Part shown: piece after piece, positions 1 to 10,392 of the stretch
Position numbering within the stretch: the stretch's first letter is position 1
How the letters are laid out: every line of letters starts with the position of its first letter
Assembly: GCA_013152755.1 (NCBI GenBank)
Contig: JAADFR010000138.1
Location: 1-51,541, forward strand
Reading direction: 5' to 3'
DNA from: Alphaproteobacteria bacterium
GTDB taxonomy: Bacteria > Pseudomonadota > Alphaproteobacteria > Sphingomonadales > Emcibacteraceae
DNA: 51,541 nt
Made by a program: the position numbers and the translations under genes
The notes under the pieces: model-generated
What the model was told of the DNA's origin: nothing
Seen by the model: only the letters and a program-made list of their open reading frames with translations
The model's database searches: none

Positions 1-462
1 ATAGAACAGGTGCAACGAGGCGATATTCTGGTGCTGGCCCCCACATCGCCGTCAGATGCCGGATATTTTGGCGATTTGCTGGCAACCTCAATGCAGGCGC
101 GGGGCGGCGCTGGTCTGATTATTGAGGCCGGGGTGCGTGACGTGCGGGATTTGACGGAAATGAATTTTCCGGTCTGGTCAAAGGCCATATGCGCCGAAGG
201 AACCGTGAAAGAAACTCTTGGCTCGGTGAACATTCCGGTTGTCTGCGCGGGGGCGTTGGTCAATCCGGGTGATGTCATTGTGGCCGATGATGACGGCGTA
301 TGTGTAGTACGGCGCGCGGAAGCCGAGGGCGTTCTGGTAAAGGCACTGGCCCGTGAAGCACTGGAAGAGGAAAAACGCACGCGACTGGCCTCCGGCGAAC
401 TTGGTCTTGATATGTACAATATGCGCGAACGGTTAGCGGAAAAAGGTCTTAAATATGTCTGA
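1..462 (+). CDS. ligK: 4-carboxy-4-hydroxy-2-oxoadipate aldolase (RraA-like fold), C-terminal part
   Basis: The reading frame is open to the window edge, so the gene begins upstream and only about the last 153 residues are seen; the family is usually about 230 residues. It would catalyse the last step of protocatechuate 4,5-cleavage, splitting 4-carboxy-4-hydroxy-2-oxoadipate (CHA) into pyruvate and oxaloacetate in the cytoplasm. The visible part has the RraA/HMG-CHA aldolase features: a GDL segment, the [14 protein letters not shown] stretch containing the substrate-binding Arg and metal-binding Asp, and the GVCVVRR strand. The stop overlaps the next gene by 8 bases, so the two are co-translated. 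The assignment is supported by the following ligU, ligI and ligAB genes. A plain RraA-type protein is the only alternative. Confidence 0.85.
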   Translation: MEQVQRGDILVLAPTSPSDAGYFGDLLATSMQARGGAGLIIEAGVRDVRDLTEMNFPVWSKAICAEGTVKETLGSVNIPVVCAGALVNPGDVIVADDDGVCVVRRAEAEGVLVKALAREALEEEKRTRLASGELGLDMYNMRERLAEKGLKYV

Positions 463-1537
463 GCCTGCCCCGCAATCAGCAAGATGCATGTGGATGCGGG
501 GCGGCACGTCCAAAGGGGGATATTTTTTGGCGGATGACCTGCCGTCTGATCCTATGGTGCGGGATAGTTTCTTGCTTGGCATAATGGGCTCGCCCGACCC
601 CCGTCAGATTGATGGTATGGGCGGGGCCGACCCGCTGACATCGAAAGTGGCCATCGTCAAAGAATCTGTGCGTGACGGTGTCGATGTGGACTATTTGTTC
701 CTTCAGGTTTTTGTTGATAAGGCACTTGTGACAGATGCGCAGAATTGCGGCAACCTTCTCGCCGGTGTTGGGCCGTTTGCCATTGAGCGGGGCCTTGTGG
801 CGGGCCGGGAAAAGGAAACACCCGTGGCTATTTTTATGGAAAATACCGGACAGATAGCCGATGCACTTGTCAAAACACCCTGCGGCAAGGTGACTTATTC
901 GGGGCTGTCTCATATTGACGGCGTGCCGGGAACGTCCAGCCCCGTAGCGCTCACCTTTCGTGATACGGCAGGGTCCAGTTGCGGGGCGCTTTTGCCAACA
1001 GGTAATGTGGTTGATGTTATCGACGGTATCGAGGTCACCTGTATTGATAACGGCATGCCAACAGTGGTTATGCAGGCGGAAGACATAGGGATAACAGGCG
1101 GTGAAAGCCGCGAGATGCTTGACGCAGATGCAGGCCTTAAAGCCCGGCTGGACTCTATTCGCTTGCAAGCGGGGCCGCTGATGAATCTGGGCGATGTAGC
1201 GGATAAAACGGTGCCAAAAATGACCATGGTCAGTGCGCCCAAGGCCGGGGGGGTGATAGCAACACGCACCTTCATCCCGCACCGTTGTCATGCGTCTATT
1301 GGCGTTCTTGGGGCGGTGAGTGTGGCCACCGCTTGTATGTTGCCCGGTTCTGCGGCATTCTCTCTGGCGGAGGTTCCGCAAGGGGCAGCAAAAGAGATCA
1401 GGATTGAACATCCCATCGGCGAAACGACCATCATTCTGACAATGAATGAGGACGGTGATGTTGAGCGTGCGGCTATATTGCGCACGGCCCGGAAATTATT
1501 TGACGGCGAGATTTTTGCGCCGCACAAGGAATGTTGA
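455..1537 (+). CDS. ligU: 4-oxalomesaconate tautomerase (PrpF family)
   Basis: This 360-residue protein belongs to the PrpF/GalD/LigU isomerase family, built from two diaminopimelate-epimerase-like halves. In the 4,5-cleavage pathway it shifts the double bond of 4-oxalomesaconate between PDC hydrolysis by LigI and hydration. The N-terminal [11 protein letters not shown] motif is characteristic. Lys64 in ADPLTSK and Cys98 in AQNCGN sit where the catalytic Lys/Cys pair of LigU is expected (from memory of the LigU structure). It overlaps ligK by 8 bases and its stop lies just before ligI. A PrpF aconitate isomerase is the alternative from sequence alone, but the position between ligK and ligI makes LigU/GalD the best call. 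Confidence 0.87.
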   Translation: MSEPAPQSARCMWMRGGTSKGGYFLADDLPSDPMVRDSFLLGIMGSPDPRQIDGMGGADPLTSKVAIVKESVRDGVDVDYLFLQVFVDKALVTDAQNCGNLLAGVGPFAIERGLVAGREKETPVAIFMENTGQIADALVKTPCGKVTYSGLSHIDGVPGTSSPVALTFRDTAGSSCGALLPTGNVVDVIDGIEVTCIDNGMPTVVMQAEDIGITGGESREMLDADAGLKARLDSIRLQAGPLMNLGDVADKTVPKMTMVSAPKAGGVIATRTFIPHRCHASIGVLGAVSVATACMLPGSAAFSLAEVPQGAAKEIRIEHPIGETTIILTMNEDGDVERAAILRTARKLFDGEIFAPHKEC

Positions 1538-1542
1538 GCGTT

Positions 1543-2448
1543 ATGGATATGGATGACGATTACCGCCCTTTTCATGCCAGCCCGTCAAAACCGCGCTTTA
1601 TGCCGCCGCCGGGGGCCGTGGACGCCCATTGCCATGTTTTCGGACCGTCTGCTAAATTCCCCTATGCGCCAAACCGTAAATACACGCCATGTGATGCACC
1701 AAAAGAAAGATTGTTCGCCCTGCGTGACTTCCTTGGTTTTGAGCGTAATGTGATTGTTCAGGCTTCCTGTCACGGGCGGGATAATGCGGCGCTCATTGAT
1801 GCCCTGAGAGATGCCGGAGGTCTGGCGCGGGGCGTGGCGGTAGTCGACCCAGACATAAGTGATGAAAAATTAAGAGAAATGCATGATGCCGGGGTTCGTG
1901 CTGTACGGTTTAACTTTGTCAAACGGCTGGTGGACAGCACACCGAAGCAAGTATTTTTAGAGGTCGCGGAAAGAATAGCCAAATTAGGCTGGCATATTGT
2001 GGTTTATTTTGAGGCCCCGGATTTTGAGGACTTAATCCCCTTTCTACAACGATTGCCCACAATTGTGGTGGTGGATCACATGGGCCGTCCGGATGTGAGC
2101 AAAGGCGTGGATCATGCGGACTTTCAACGGTTTGTCACATTCATGGCAGAAAACCAAAATATTTGGACAAAGGTAACCTGCCCGGAACGCCTGAGCCTTA
2201 CCGGCCCGCCTTACGGGGATGTTATCCCCTTTGCAAAGCTGTTGGTTGAGAGATTCCCGAACCGGGTTTTATGGGGCACCGACTGGCCGCACCCCAATAT
2301 GAAATCCCATACGCCCGATGATGGGTTGCTTGTCGATGTCATCCCGAGGATAGCCCCTGCTTTGGAACAGCAGCAGGCTCTTTTGGTGGATAATCCCATG
2401 CGTTTATACTGGCCTGAAAAGGAGACAGATGATGTCCTATCTAGATGA
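1543..2448 (+). CDS. ligI: 2-pyrone-4,6-dicarboxylate hydrolase (amidohydrolase family)
   Basis: LigI opens the lactone ring of 2-pyrone-4,6-dicarboxylate to give 4-oxalomesaconate, in the cytoplasm and without a metal. The sequence has the LigI signature: VDAHCHVFGP near residues 27-36 (the H-x-H loop), FNFVKR, VVDHMGRPD, and the C-terminal LWGTDWPHPN, which carries the catalytic Asp. The length of 301 residues is normal. I chose ATG 1543; an ATG at 1531 is also in frame, but the AAGGA at 1526-1530 would directly abut it. The gene overlaps the end of ligU only if 1531 is used, and its 3' end overlaps ligA. Confidence 0.92.
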   Translation: MDMDDDYRPFHASPSKPRFMPPPGAVDAHCHVFGPSAKFPYAPNRKYTPCDAPKERLFALRDFLGFERNVIVQASCHGRDNAALIDALRDAGGLARGVAVVDPDISDEKLREMHDAGVRAVRFNFVKRLVDSTPKQVFLEVAERIAKLGWHIVVYFEAPDFEDLIPFLQRLPTIVVVDHMGRPDVSKGVDHADFQRFVTFMAENQNIWTKVTCPERLSLTGPPYGDVIPFAKLLVERFPNRVLWGTDWPHPNMKSHTPDDGLLVDVIPRIAPALEQQQALLVDNPMRLYWPEKETDDVLSR

Positions 2449-2785
2449 TAAAACACCAATTCCGGGAACAATCCTGTTTGATGGCACCATGGCGCGTAAG
2501 GGCTATGGCCTCAATAAAATGTGTTATTCATTGAATGATCAGGCGGCGCGGGCGGAATTTGCCCGTGATGAAATGGCTTACTGCGAGAAATTCGGCCTGA
2601 CGACAGGACAAAAGAAAGCCATCAAAGACCGTGATGTTATCGGCTTGCTGGAACAGGGCGGCAGCATTTATTTTCTGGCTAAATTTACCGGCGGCCTGGG
2701 CCTGAATATGCAAGATATTGGGGCGCTACAAACCGGAATGAGCTTGGAAGAATTCAAAGAAAAACTTGTCAAGGCGGGAGAATAA
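2432..2785 (+). CDS. ligA: protocatechuate 4,5-dioxygenase alpha subunit
   Basis: This is the small subunit of the extradiol ring-cleavage dioxygenase that converts protocatechuate to 4-carboxy-2-hydroxymuconate semialdehyde. The 117-residue protein is all-helical LigA-like, with the family's IPGTILFDG start, YSLNDQAAR, and the GGSIYFLAKFTGGLGL segment that caps the active site of the beta subunit. ATG 2432 was preferred over ATG 2429 because the AAGGAG at 2419-2424 is then 7 bases away. It overlaps the end of ligI and is followed 2 bases later by ligB, so the two subunits are translated together. Confidence 0.95.
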   Translation: MSYLDDKTPIPGTILFDGTMARKGYGLNKMCYSLNDQAARAEFARDEMAYCEKFGLTTGQKKAIKDRDVIGLLEQGGSIYFLAKFTGGLGLNMQDIGALQTGMSLEEFKEKLVKAGE

Positions 2786-2787
2786 CC

Positions 2788-3627
2788 ATGGCTGAAATCA
2801 TCGGGGCCATCGGCTCATCCCATATCCCGGCCATCGGCGTCGCCATTGCCCGAAAAATACAGCAAACAGCCTATTGGAAGCCTTTTTTCGACGGCTTTCC
2901 GCCCATTCATGACTGGCTTGCCAAAGAGCAGCCGGATGTTGCCATCGTTTTTTATAATGATCATGGGCTGGAGTTTTTTCTGGATAAGAAACCAACTTTT
3001 GCTGTCGGGGCGGCGGCAGAATATATCAGCTATGATGAAGGCTGGGGCATTGATACCATTCCGCCTGTGATCGGTGATGAGGGTCTGTCATGGCATATCT
3101 GTAATGAGCTGGTGGAAGACGAATTTGATATTACCATCTGCCAGGAACTGGGTATTGATCACGGCCTGACCGTGCCCATGCAGTTGATGTGGCCGGGTAA
3201 TAACTACAGTCATATGAAGGTCATTCCCGTGGTGATCAATTGTGAGCAGCACCCCATGCCATCACCAAAGCGTTGTTTTGATCTGGGGCGGTCCATCGGC
3301 AAGGCAGTACTGTCCTATGAGAAAGACCTGAAAGTGGTTGTGTTGGGAACCGGGGGCCTGTCTCACCAGTTAGATGGACAGCGCGCCGGATTGATCAACA
3401 AAGAATTCGACATCATGTGCATGGACAAAATCGTTAATCAGCCGGAAGATCTGCTTGAATATTCCATTCGGGATCTGGTGGAAATTGCCGGGGCGCAGGG
3501 GGTTGAGCTTAACATGTGGCTTGCCATGCGCGGCGCGCTGACCGGAAAGGTCACCGAACTCCACCGTAATTACCATATCCCCATCTCCAATACCGGGGCC
3601 GGGACCATGTTGCTGTCAAATAAATAA
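2788..3627 (+). CDS. ligB: protocatechuate 4,5-dioxygenase beta (catalytic) subunit
   Basis: This is the catalytic, Fe(II)-containing subunit of protocatechuate 4,5-dioxygenase, 279 residues, the usual class III extradiol length. The start MAEIIGAIGSSHIPAIG contains the first iron-ligand His (SSHIP). The VFYNDHGLEFF segment gives the second His, and DHGLTVPMQLMWP and GTGGLSHQLDG provide further conserved active-site residues. It partners with LigA, 2 bases upstream. The product would be oxidised to the pyrone by LigC, which is not in this window. Confidence 0.95.
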   Translation: MAEIIGAIGSSHIPAIGVAIARKIQQTAYWKPFFDGFPPIHDWLAKEQPDVAIVFYNDHGLEFFLDKKPTFAVGAAAEYISYDEGWGIDTIPPVIGDEGLSWHICNELVEDEFDITICQELGIDHGLTVPMQLMWPGNNYSHMKVIPVVINCEQHPMPSPKRCFDLGRSIGKAVLSYEKDLKVVVLGTGGLSHQLDGQRAGLINKEFDIMCMDKIVNQPEDLLEYSIRDLVEIAGAQGVELNMWLAMRGALTGKVTELHRNYHIPISNTGAGTMLLSNK

Positions 3628-3646
3628 TATAGGGCTAAGGGGTATA

Positions 3647-4939
3647 ATGGAAAAAAACAATCCAGATGAACGTGTTTCAAGCTTTCAGGCAAAAGCCATC
3701 ATAATTTGTATGGCAATTAATATGCTGGATGGGTTTGATGTATTGGCCATCGCCTTTGCGGCACCGGGAATTTCGGTTGAATGGCAGGTGAGCGCCATAG
3801 ATATTGGTTATCTATTGAGTTCTGGCCTGATTGGAATGGTTCTTGGTTCTTTTCTTCTGGCCCCTATGGCGGACAAAATTGGTCGGCGCGCTATCATTCT
3901 TCTTTGCCTTGGCATTATGAGTATAGGCATGTTTGGTTCAGCAATATCCCAAGACTTTAACCAAATGGCACTTACACGCCTCTTTACAGGGATCGGCATA
4001 GGGGGAATGTTGGCGAGTTTGAATACTATTGTTGCAGAATACTCACCGGATAAATGGCGTGGATTAGCGGTTAGCATCATGCAAACGGGCTATCCTATCG
4101 GAGCGACTATCGGGGGTGCTTTTGCGGCATATTTGGTATCTTTGTATGATTGGCGGGCAATCTTTTTCTTTGGGGCGGCTATGTCTACAATAATGATACC
4201 TGTAGTCTTGATCGGATTGCCTGAATCTCTGACTTTCCTGCTTGAAAAGAGGCCGAAGGGGGCGTTGGAAAAAGTTAACAAAATATACATAAAAACCGGA
4301 CAGAGAGCATTGTTGTCACTGGAGAAAGAAGGTGATGCCGTCAGGACAGAGAAAATAAGTATTTTTGCCATGTTCTCACCTGACTTGCGGATGCGTACAT
4401 TCTCGCTATGGACATGTTTCTTCATGGTGATGTTTACGTTTTATTTCCTTTTAAGCTGGACGCCCAAAATTATGGCTGAGTTGGGGGCCGGTGAAGTGGG
4501 CGGTATCGGCAGTGGCATAATAATGAATATCGGTGGTATTGTCGGGGCTGTTGCGCTGGGTTATTTATCAGCTATTTTTTCATCGTTGAAATTAACCGCA
4601 AGCTATATGGTATTATGTGTGGTCTCTATGATCGGATTTGGCCTGATCTCTACCAATATGGATATGATGTTATTCTTCATTTTCTTTATGGGATTTTTTA
4701 TATTTGGGTCAATGATTGGCCTATATACACAAGTGCCTGACATTTTCCCCGCCTTGATCAGGACAACCGGAACCGGTTGGGCCATCGGGGTCGGACGATT
4801 TGGCGCGGTGCTGGGACCAATAACGGCAGGGATATTGATTGAGGCAGAATGGAGCAGGCTGGAACTTTTTTCCGTACTTGGCATACCTTTGCTTATTTCC
4901 ACATTTGTAATTTTGCGATTAGTGCCAGGCAGACATTGA
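3647..4939 (+). CDS. MFS aromatic-acid:H+ symporter (AAHS/PcaK-like)
   Basis: This is a 430-residue inner-membrane transporter of the major facilitator superfamily. About twelve hydrophobic segments can be read. The DGFDVLAIAFAAPGI stretch in TM1 carries the acidic motif typical of the aromatic acid/H+ symporters PcaK and BenK, and the TM2-TM3 loop has ADKIGRRAII. It lies 19 bases after ligB with an AAGGGG ribosome site, so it is the last gene of the lig operon. It probably imports protocatechuate, 4-hydroxybenzoate or a methoxylated precursor. Its substrate cannot be told from sequence. It converges with the AraC gene, with only 4 bases between stops. Confidence 0.85.
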   Translation: MEKNNPDERVSSFQAKAIIICMAINMLDGFDVLAIAFAAPGISVEWQVSAIDIGYLLSSGLIGMVLGSFLLAPMADKIGRRAIILLCLGIMSIGMFGSAISQDFNQMALTRLFTGIGIGGMLASLNTIVAEYSPDKWRGLAVSIMQTGYPIGATIGGAFAAYLVSLYDWRAIFFFGAAMSTIMIPVVLIGLPESLTFLLEKRPKGALEKVNKIYIKTGQRALLSLEKEGDAVRTEKISIFAMFSPDLRMRTFSLWTCFFMVMFTFYFLLSWTPKIMAELGAGEVGGIGSGIIMNIGGIVGAVALGYLSAIFSSLKLTASYMVLCVVSMIGFGLISTNMDMMLFFIFFMGFFIFGSMIGLYTQVPDIFPALIRTTGTGWAIGVGRFGAVLGPITAGILIEAEWSRLELFSVLGIPLLISTFVILRLVPGRH

Positions 4940-4943
4940 TTTA

Positions 4944-5813
4944 CTATGTAAAACCCTTGCGAAAGTCAGATGGTTTCTGATTAATTTTATTGTGAAAAAA
5001 CTTTGAGAAATGGGCAGGGTCACAATAGCCTAATTCATAAGAAATTTCTGCAACGGTCATGGAGGTATAGATCAATAATCTTTTGGCTTCCAGCAACGAT
5101 CGTTCATAAAGTAATTCCGAGGCAGACATATCAAGAATTGCCCGGCAGATACGGTTTAGATGTGTCGGTGTGATGTTAAGTTCACAGGCGTATTCCGCCA
5201 CGGATAGCCGCTCACGGAATTTTATATTGATCAGGTTTTGAAATTTGCGCAGGAGAATTTGTTTTTGTGATGTTGCCTCACTTGACTGACTTTCTTTATG
5301 GGGCCGCAATCTGGAAATTTTGGTGATTAACACAGTTGCCAGACAACGCAAAGTCAACCCATAGGCTGATTTCATTTCGGCATGTTCTGTTGATATAGAG
5401 GTGAAAAGATATTGGAGATCCTTTTGCAAAGAGACATTTTCACAATGGGATACCATCTGCTGACTGATATGTTCCAAAAGTAATAGATTATCTTTTAGAA
5501 TATTTTGGAGATATACGTCTGGAATAGTCAGGACCCAGCCTTTTGTATCAGGCTGAAAATTAAAACCATGAATAGTCATCGGTGGAATCCCAATGACTAT
5601 ATTATCAGCCAGTGTTTTTTCCCGCCCTTCAATAAGGGCACGCCCACCCCCTTTTATTATATAGAAAAATTGGTATAAATTATGATGCTGATGTGGCCGA
5701 AATTTCCACCCGTGATGTTGACTACGCGCTCTGATAGATTCGATATGGAGATAATCCGTAAAAAGTTCGGATTCGTCGTCCCCATAGAGTATGTAATTTG
5801 GGATATTTTTCAT
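4944..5813 (-). CDS. AraC-family transcriptional regulator (PobR-like)
   Basis: A 289-residue activator with an N-terminal cupin-like sensing domain (FRPHQHHNLYQFFYIIKGGG, residues about 40-60) and a C-terminal double helix-turn-helix (LSVAEYACELNITPTHLNRI and MTVAEISYELGYCDPAHFSKFF). It is transcribed divergently from pobA with about 107 bases between them. AraC-type PobR/HpaA proteins activate pobA in response to 4-hydroxybenzoate in Pseudomonas, Azotobacter and rhizobia, so control of pobA is the natural inference. Effector and operator are not visible. Its base composition is more AT-rich than the lig genes. Confidence 0.82.
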   Translation of the reverse strand: MKNIPNYILYGDDESELFTDYLHIESIRARSQHHGWKFRPHQHHNLYQFFYIIKGGGRALIEGREKTLADNIVIGIPPMTIHGFNFQPDTKGWVLTIPDVYLQNILKDNLLLLEHISQQMVSHCENVSLQKDLQYLFTSISTEHAEMKSAYGLTLRCLATVLITKISRLRPHKESQSSEATSQKQILLRKFQNLINIKFRERLSVAEYACELNITPTHLNRICRAILDMSASELLYERSLLEAKRLLIYTSMTVAEISYELGYCDPAHFSKFFHNKINQKPSDFRKGFT

Positions 5814-5890
5814 AATGTTCTAAATATACAATTTATAATCTACTCTGTCCATTTCTCTTTCGGCGGAAACCCTATAATTTAATAGCTTAA

Positions 5891-7120
<1,230 letters not shown>

Positions 7121-7136
7121 ACAATACTGAGGCCCA

Positions 7137-7160
7137 TGACATATTAGCTGTATATTGTCA
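7137..7160. promoter_or_regulatory. imperfect dyad upstream of the formaldehyde dehydrogenase gene
   Basis: TGACATAT and ATATTGTCA flank a 7-base spacer; one arm has one extra A. The dyad lies about 45 bases before the class III alcohol dehydrogenase start and after the pobA stop. It could be an operator or a weak hairpin; no T-run follows, so it is not a clear terminator. Confidence 0.3.
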
Positions 7161-7204
7161 TAATATATTTCACATAGTTTATAATTTAATACAGGGATCA
7201 CATC

Positions 7205-8311
7205 ATGAAAACACGCGCGGCGGTAGCTTTTAAAGCCGGAGAAGCTTTGAGTATTGAAACGGTTGACCTCGAGGGGCCAAAGGCCGGCGAGGTTCTGGTG
7301 GAGCTGAAAGCCACGGGCATTTGCCATACGGATGCCTTTACACTGTCCGGCGATGACCCGGAAGGTGCTTTCCCCGCCATTTTGGGCCATGAAGGTGCCG
7401 GGGTGGTTGTGGAAATTGGCGCGGGGGTAAAATCGCTGGCGGTGGGGGATCATGTAATCCCGCTTTATACGCCGGAATGCCGGGAATGTGATTATTGCCT
7501 GCATCCAAAAACCAACCTGTGCCAGTCTATTCGCACGACGCAGGGCGCAGGTCTGATGCCCGATGGCACCAGCCGTTTTTCCCTGAATGGCACCCCGATC
7601 CTGCATTATATGGGCTGTTCGACCTTTTCCAACCATACGGTTTTGCCGGAGATCGCGCTGGCGAAAATTCGTAAAGATGCGCCCTTTGACAAGGTCTGCT
7701 ATATCGGTTGCGGGGTCACCACCGGGGTCGGGGCGGTGGCGTTTGATGCCAAGGTGGAACCGGGCAGCAATGTGGTGGTTTTCGGGCTGGGCGGTATTGG
7801 CCTGAATGTCATACAGGGCGCGCGTATGGTCGGGGCCAATAAAATTATTGGCATCGACATTAACGAGAGCAAGGTAGACATGGCCCGAAAATTCGGCATG
7901 ACCGACTTTATCAATCCGCAAAAAACGCCGGACCTGATTGAAGCCATCATGGACCTGACAAATGGCGGGGCTGATTACAGTTTTGAATGTATTGGTAATG
8001 TGAATACCATGCGACAAGCGCTGGAATGTTGCCATAAGGGCTGGGGCGAAAGCATCATTATCGGGGTTGCCGGGGCGGGTCAGGAAATTTCCACCCGGCC
8101 CTTTCAGCTGGTCACCGGGCGGGTCTGGCGGGGCAGTGCCTTTGGCGGTGCGCGGGGCCGCACCGATGTGCCAAGGATCGTTGACTGGTATATGGACGGC
8201 AAGATCAATATTGATGACCTGATCACCCATACCATGCCATTGGAAGATATCAATAAGGCCTTTGATCTGATGCATTCCGGCGAAAGTATCCGCAGTGTCG
8301 TGCTCTATTGA
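7205..8311 (+). CDS. frmA: S-(hydroxymethyl)glutathione dehydrogenase / class III alcohol dehydrogenase
   Basis: This 368-residue zinc alcohol dehydrogenase oxidises S-hydroxymethylglutathione, the spontaneous adduct of formaldehyde and glutathione, to S-formylglutathione with NAD. The class III signature is complete: [17 protein letters not shown] and LGHEGAGVV around the catalytic zinc, a structural-zinc loop with four Cys ([16 protein letters not shown]), GCGVTTG, and GLGGIGL for NAD binding. It is followed directly by the S-formylglutathione hydrolase. Its place between pobA and the methyl-transfer cluster suggests it removes formaldehyde released during growth on methoxylated aromatics; that role is inferred. 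Confidence 0.95.
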   Translation: MKTRAAVAFKAGEALSIETVDLEGPKAGEVLVELKATGICHTDAFTLSGDDPEGAFPAILGHEGAGVVVEIGAGVKSLAVGDHVIPLYTPECRECDYCLHPKTNLCQSIRTTQGAGLMPDGTSRFSLNGTPILHYMGCSTFSNHTVLPEIALAKIRKDAPFDKVCYIGCGVTTGVGAVAFDAKVEPGSNVVVFGLGGIGLNVIQGARMVGANKIIGIDINESKVDMARKFGMTDFINPQKTPDLIEAIMDLTNGGADYSFECIGNVNTMRQALECCHKGWGESIIIGVAGAGQEISTRPFQLVTGRVWRGSAFGGARGRTDVPRIVDWYMDGKINIDDLITHTMPLEDINKAFDLMHSGESIRSVVLY

Positions 8312-8313
8312 CC

Positions 8314-9150
8314 ATGGAAAAAATATCGGAACATGGCTGTTATGGTGGAAAGCTCTCATATTTCAAACATACATCGGATGTGCTTAATTGTGACATGCGC
8401 TTTACGGTTTTTACGCCGCCGGGGGCCGTGGGCAAAAAACTGCCTGTAGTGACTTATCTTGCGGGTTTAACCTGTACGGAGGATAATTTTACCACCAAGG
8501 CCGGAGCATATAAAGCCGCAGCGGAATGCGGGCTTATACTAGTCGCGCCGGATACCTCTCCGCGCGGGGATCATGTGCCTGATGAGGAATCCTGGGATTT
8601 TGCCAAAGGGGCGGGTTTTTATGTGGATGCTACTGAAAGCCCCTGGGATAAGAACTATCAAATGGAAAGTTATATCAGCCGTGAGTTGAATGGCTTGATC
8701 GTTGATAATTTTCCGGTGGATGGGACACGTCAGGGTATTTTTGGTCATTCGATGGGTGGTCACGGGGCGTTAACTCTATATCTTAAACATCAGAATATAT
8801 ATAAATCTGTTTCTGCCTTTGCCCCTATTGTCGCGCCGAGCCAGTGCCCGTGGGGACATAAGGCTCTGGGCAACTATCTGGGACAGGACCCCGCGCTTTG
8901 GAGCGCACATGACGCCACGGAGCTAATGAAGAAATCGGGCAACGTAACATCACGCCCGGCGATATTGATCGATCAGGGGTTGGACGACCCGTTCCTTGAG
9001 GCGCAGCTAAAGCCTCATTTGTTTGAAGAAGCCTGCTCTGCCGTGGATCAAAAACTCATCCTGCGACGCCATGCAGGTTATGATCATGGATATTTTTTCA
9101 TCCAGACTTTTATGGAAGATCATATCCGTCATCATGGGAAAATATTATGA
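8314..9150 (+). CDS. frmB: S-formylglutathione hydrolase
   Basis: This serine esterase of the alpha/beta-hydrolase fold, about 278 residues, hydrolyses S-formylglutathione to formate and glutathione. The nucleophile motif GHSMGG is in GIFGHSMGGHGALTLYLKH. Early conserved segments are VTYLAGLTCTEDNF and APDTSPRG. The catalytic Asp and His are in LIDQGLDDPFL and GYDHGYFF. ATG 8314 is used; a TTG at 8308 overlapping the frmA stop is also possible. With frmA it forms the glutathione-dependent formaldehyde oxidation pathway; formate dehydrogenase is not in the window. Confidence 0.95.
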   Translation: MEKISEHGCYGGKLSYFKHTSDVLNCDMRFTVFTPPGAVGKKLPVVTYLAGLTCTEDNFTTKAGAYKAAAECGLILVAPDTSPRGDHVPDEESWDFAKGAGFYVDATESPWDKNYQMESYISRELNGLIVDNFPVDGTRQGIFGHSMGGHGALTLYLKHQNIYKSVSAFAPIVAPSQCPWGHKALGNYLGQDPALWSAHDATELMKKSGNVTSRPAILIDQGLDDPFLEAQLKPHLFEEACSAVDQKLILRRHAGYDHGYFFIQTFMEDHIRHHGKIL

Positions 9151-9284
9151 GCCTTTATCACTTTTATAATTGAAAATTCCCCATATAATCCATTTGGTTA
9201 GCCAAAGAGATTGGCAGAATATTATCATGTGGAAATCATAATTTGAGATATTTTAGTTTATTTTATAGGTAAATTATGTATATT

Positions 9285-9300
9285 GAGTTGATATGACAAC
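9285..9300. promoter_or_regulatory. 16-base dyad motif, putative operator copy 1
   Basis: GAGTTGATATGACAAC, with inverted ends GTTG-N6-CAAC, lies about 60 bases before the ferredoxin reductase start. The identical 16 bases recur at 10427-10442 before the corrinoid operon. The surrounding 9151-9360 gap is AT-rich and holds no gene. Confidence 0.6.
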
Positions 9301-9360
9301 TAATATATTTAAGGTCATACCAAGGGCTGATATACAGAAAGAGAACAGGAGTATAATTTA

Positions 9361-10326
9361 GTGGCAGGTGATAATATTGGTAAAAATTCACATATTAAAG
9401 TGCGGTTGACTGCTATTCATTATGGTGCCCGCGATATATATCTGTATGTATTCTCACCCCTTGACGGAGGCGTGCTGCCCGGAGCCGAGGCAGGGGCACA
9501 TATAAGTATTCTTCTTCCCAGTGGAATTGAACGTCAATATTCTTTAATTCATGCCGGGGAAAAAATGGCCACATATACGATTGGTGTAAAACTTGACGCC
9601 CAAAGTCGGGGCGGGTCTTCTTATATTCATGAGAATTTCAAGGTTGGCATGATTATGGAAATTACACCACCGATCAATCACTTCGAACTTAAAAAAGATG
9701 CGGCTCACACGGTGTTGATTGCGGGCGGAATTGGCATCACGCCAATATATTGCATGATGGAGCAGCTTGAAGACCTAAACACGACATGGGAATTGCATTA
9801 TTCGTGCCGTAGCCGCGAGGATGCCCTTTTTCTATCGCTCTTTAAGCATAATAAAAATGTACATTTATATTTCGATGATGAACGCAAAGGGGATTTCTTG
9901 CCGTTACAGGAGATTGTCAATTCGGCGCCTGCCGAAGCACATTTTTATTGTTGTGGCCCGGCACCAATGTTGAACGCCTTTGAAAAGACAGTGGTTAATT
10001 ATCCCAAACCCCAAGTTCATGTAGAATATTTTTCATCTAAAGAAGACGCCGCTTTGACCGGAGGATATGTTGTTGAACTCGCGGTTTCCGGAATTAAGGT
10101 GGATGTTCAACCGGGCATTTCTATTTTACATACACTTTTAGAGCATGGTGTTGAGGTGCCATTTTCATGCGAACAAGGGGCCTGTGGTATGTGTGAAGTA
10201 GACGTGGTTGAAGGCGAGCCTGATCATCGTGATTCTGTACTGACAGAAAAAGAAAGAACATCGAATGAAAGCATGATGATTTGCTGTTCCGGTTGCAAGG
10301 GGGACCGTTTGGTTCTTGATCTGTAA
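9361..10326 (+). CDS. FAD/FMN-2Fe-2S ferredoxin oxidoreductase (VanB/PaaE-type)
   Basis: A 321-residue electron-transfer protein with three domains in order. The flavin-binding barrel has RQYSLIHAG near residues 60-70. The NAD(P) domain has LIAGGIGITPIYCM and ends with YCCGPAPML. The C-terminal plant-type ferredoxin has CEQGACGMCEVDV and a later Cys for 2Fe-2S. This is the phthalate dioxygenase reductase/VanB layout. No terminal oxygenase is encoded nearby, so it may instead reduce the corrinoid reactivase or exchange electrons with the MetF-like protein of the next operon, with which it shares an upstream repeat. Start is GTG 9361 with AGGAG 9 bases upstream. VanB acting with a distant VanA remains possible. 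Confidence 0.82.
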   Translation: MAGDNIGKNSHIKVRLTAIHYGARDIYLYVFSPLDGGVLPGAEAGAHISILLPSGIERQYSLIHAGEKMATYTIGVKLDAQSRGGSSYIHENFKVGMIMEITPPINHFELKKDAAHTVLIAGGIGITPIYCMMEQLEDLNTTWELHYSCRSREDALFLSLFKHNKNVHLYFDDERKGDFLPLQEIVNSAPAEAHFYCCGPAPMLNAFEKTVVNYPKPQVHVEYFSSKEDAALTGGYVVELAVSGIKVDVQPGISILHTLLEHGVEVPFSCEQGACGMCEVDVVEGEPDHRDSVLTEKERTSNESMMICCSGCKGDRLVLDL

Positions 10327-10392
10327 AAAGACCCTAATACGGACATCTTTTTTTACCCGGGTGTCAGCCAACCATAATTAGATTCTAATGTA

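Noticed and set aside
476-1411. Minus-strand frame opposite ligU
   Set aside because: No recognisable domain, and it lies entirely within a well-supported gene on the other strand.
9198-9216. TTTGG-TTAG-CCAAA and overlapping GCCAA-AGAGA-TTGGC hairpins in the gap after frmB
   Set aside because: The stems are only 5 bases and not followed by a T-run; too weak to call a terminator or operator.
9361-10326. VanAB vanillate demethylase pair
   Set aside because: Only the reductase-type protein is present. No Rieske oxygenase is encoded anywhere in the window.
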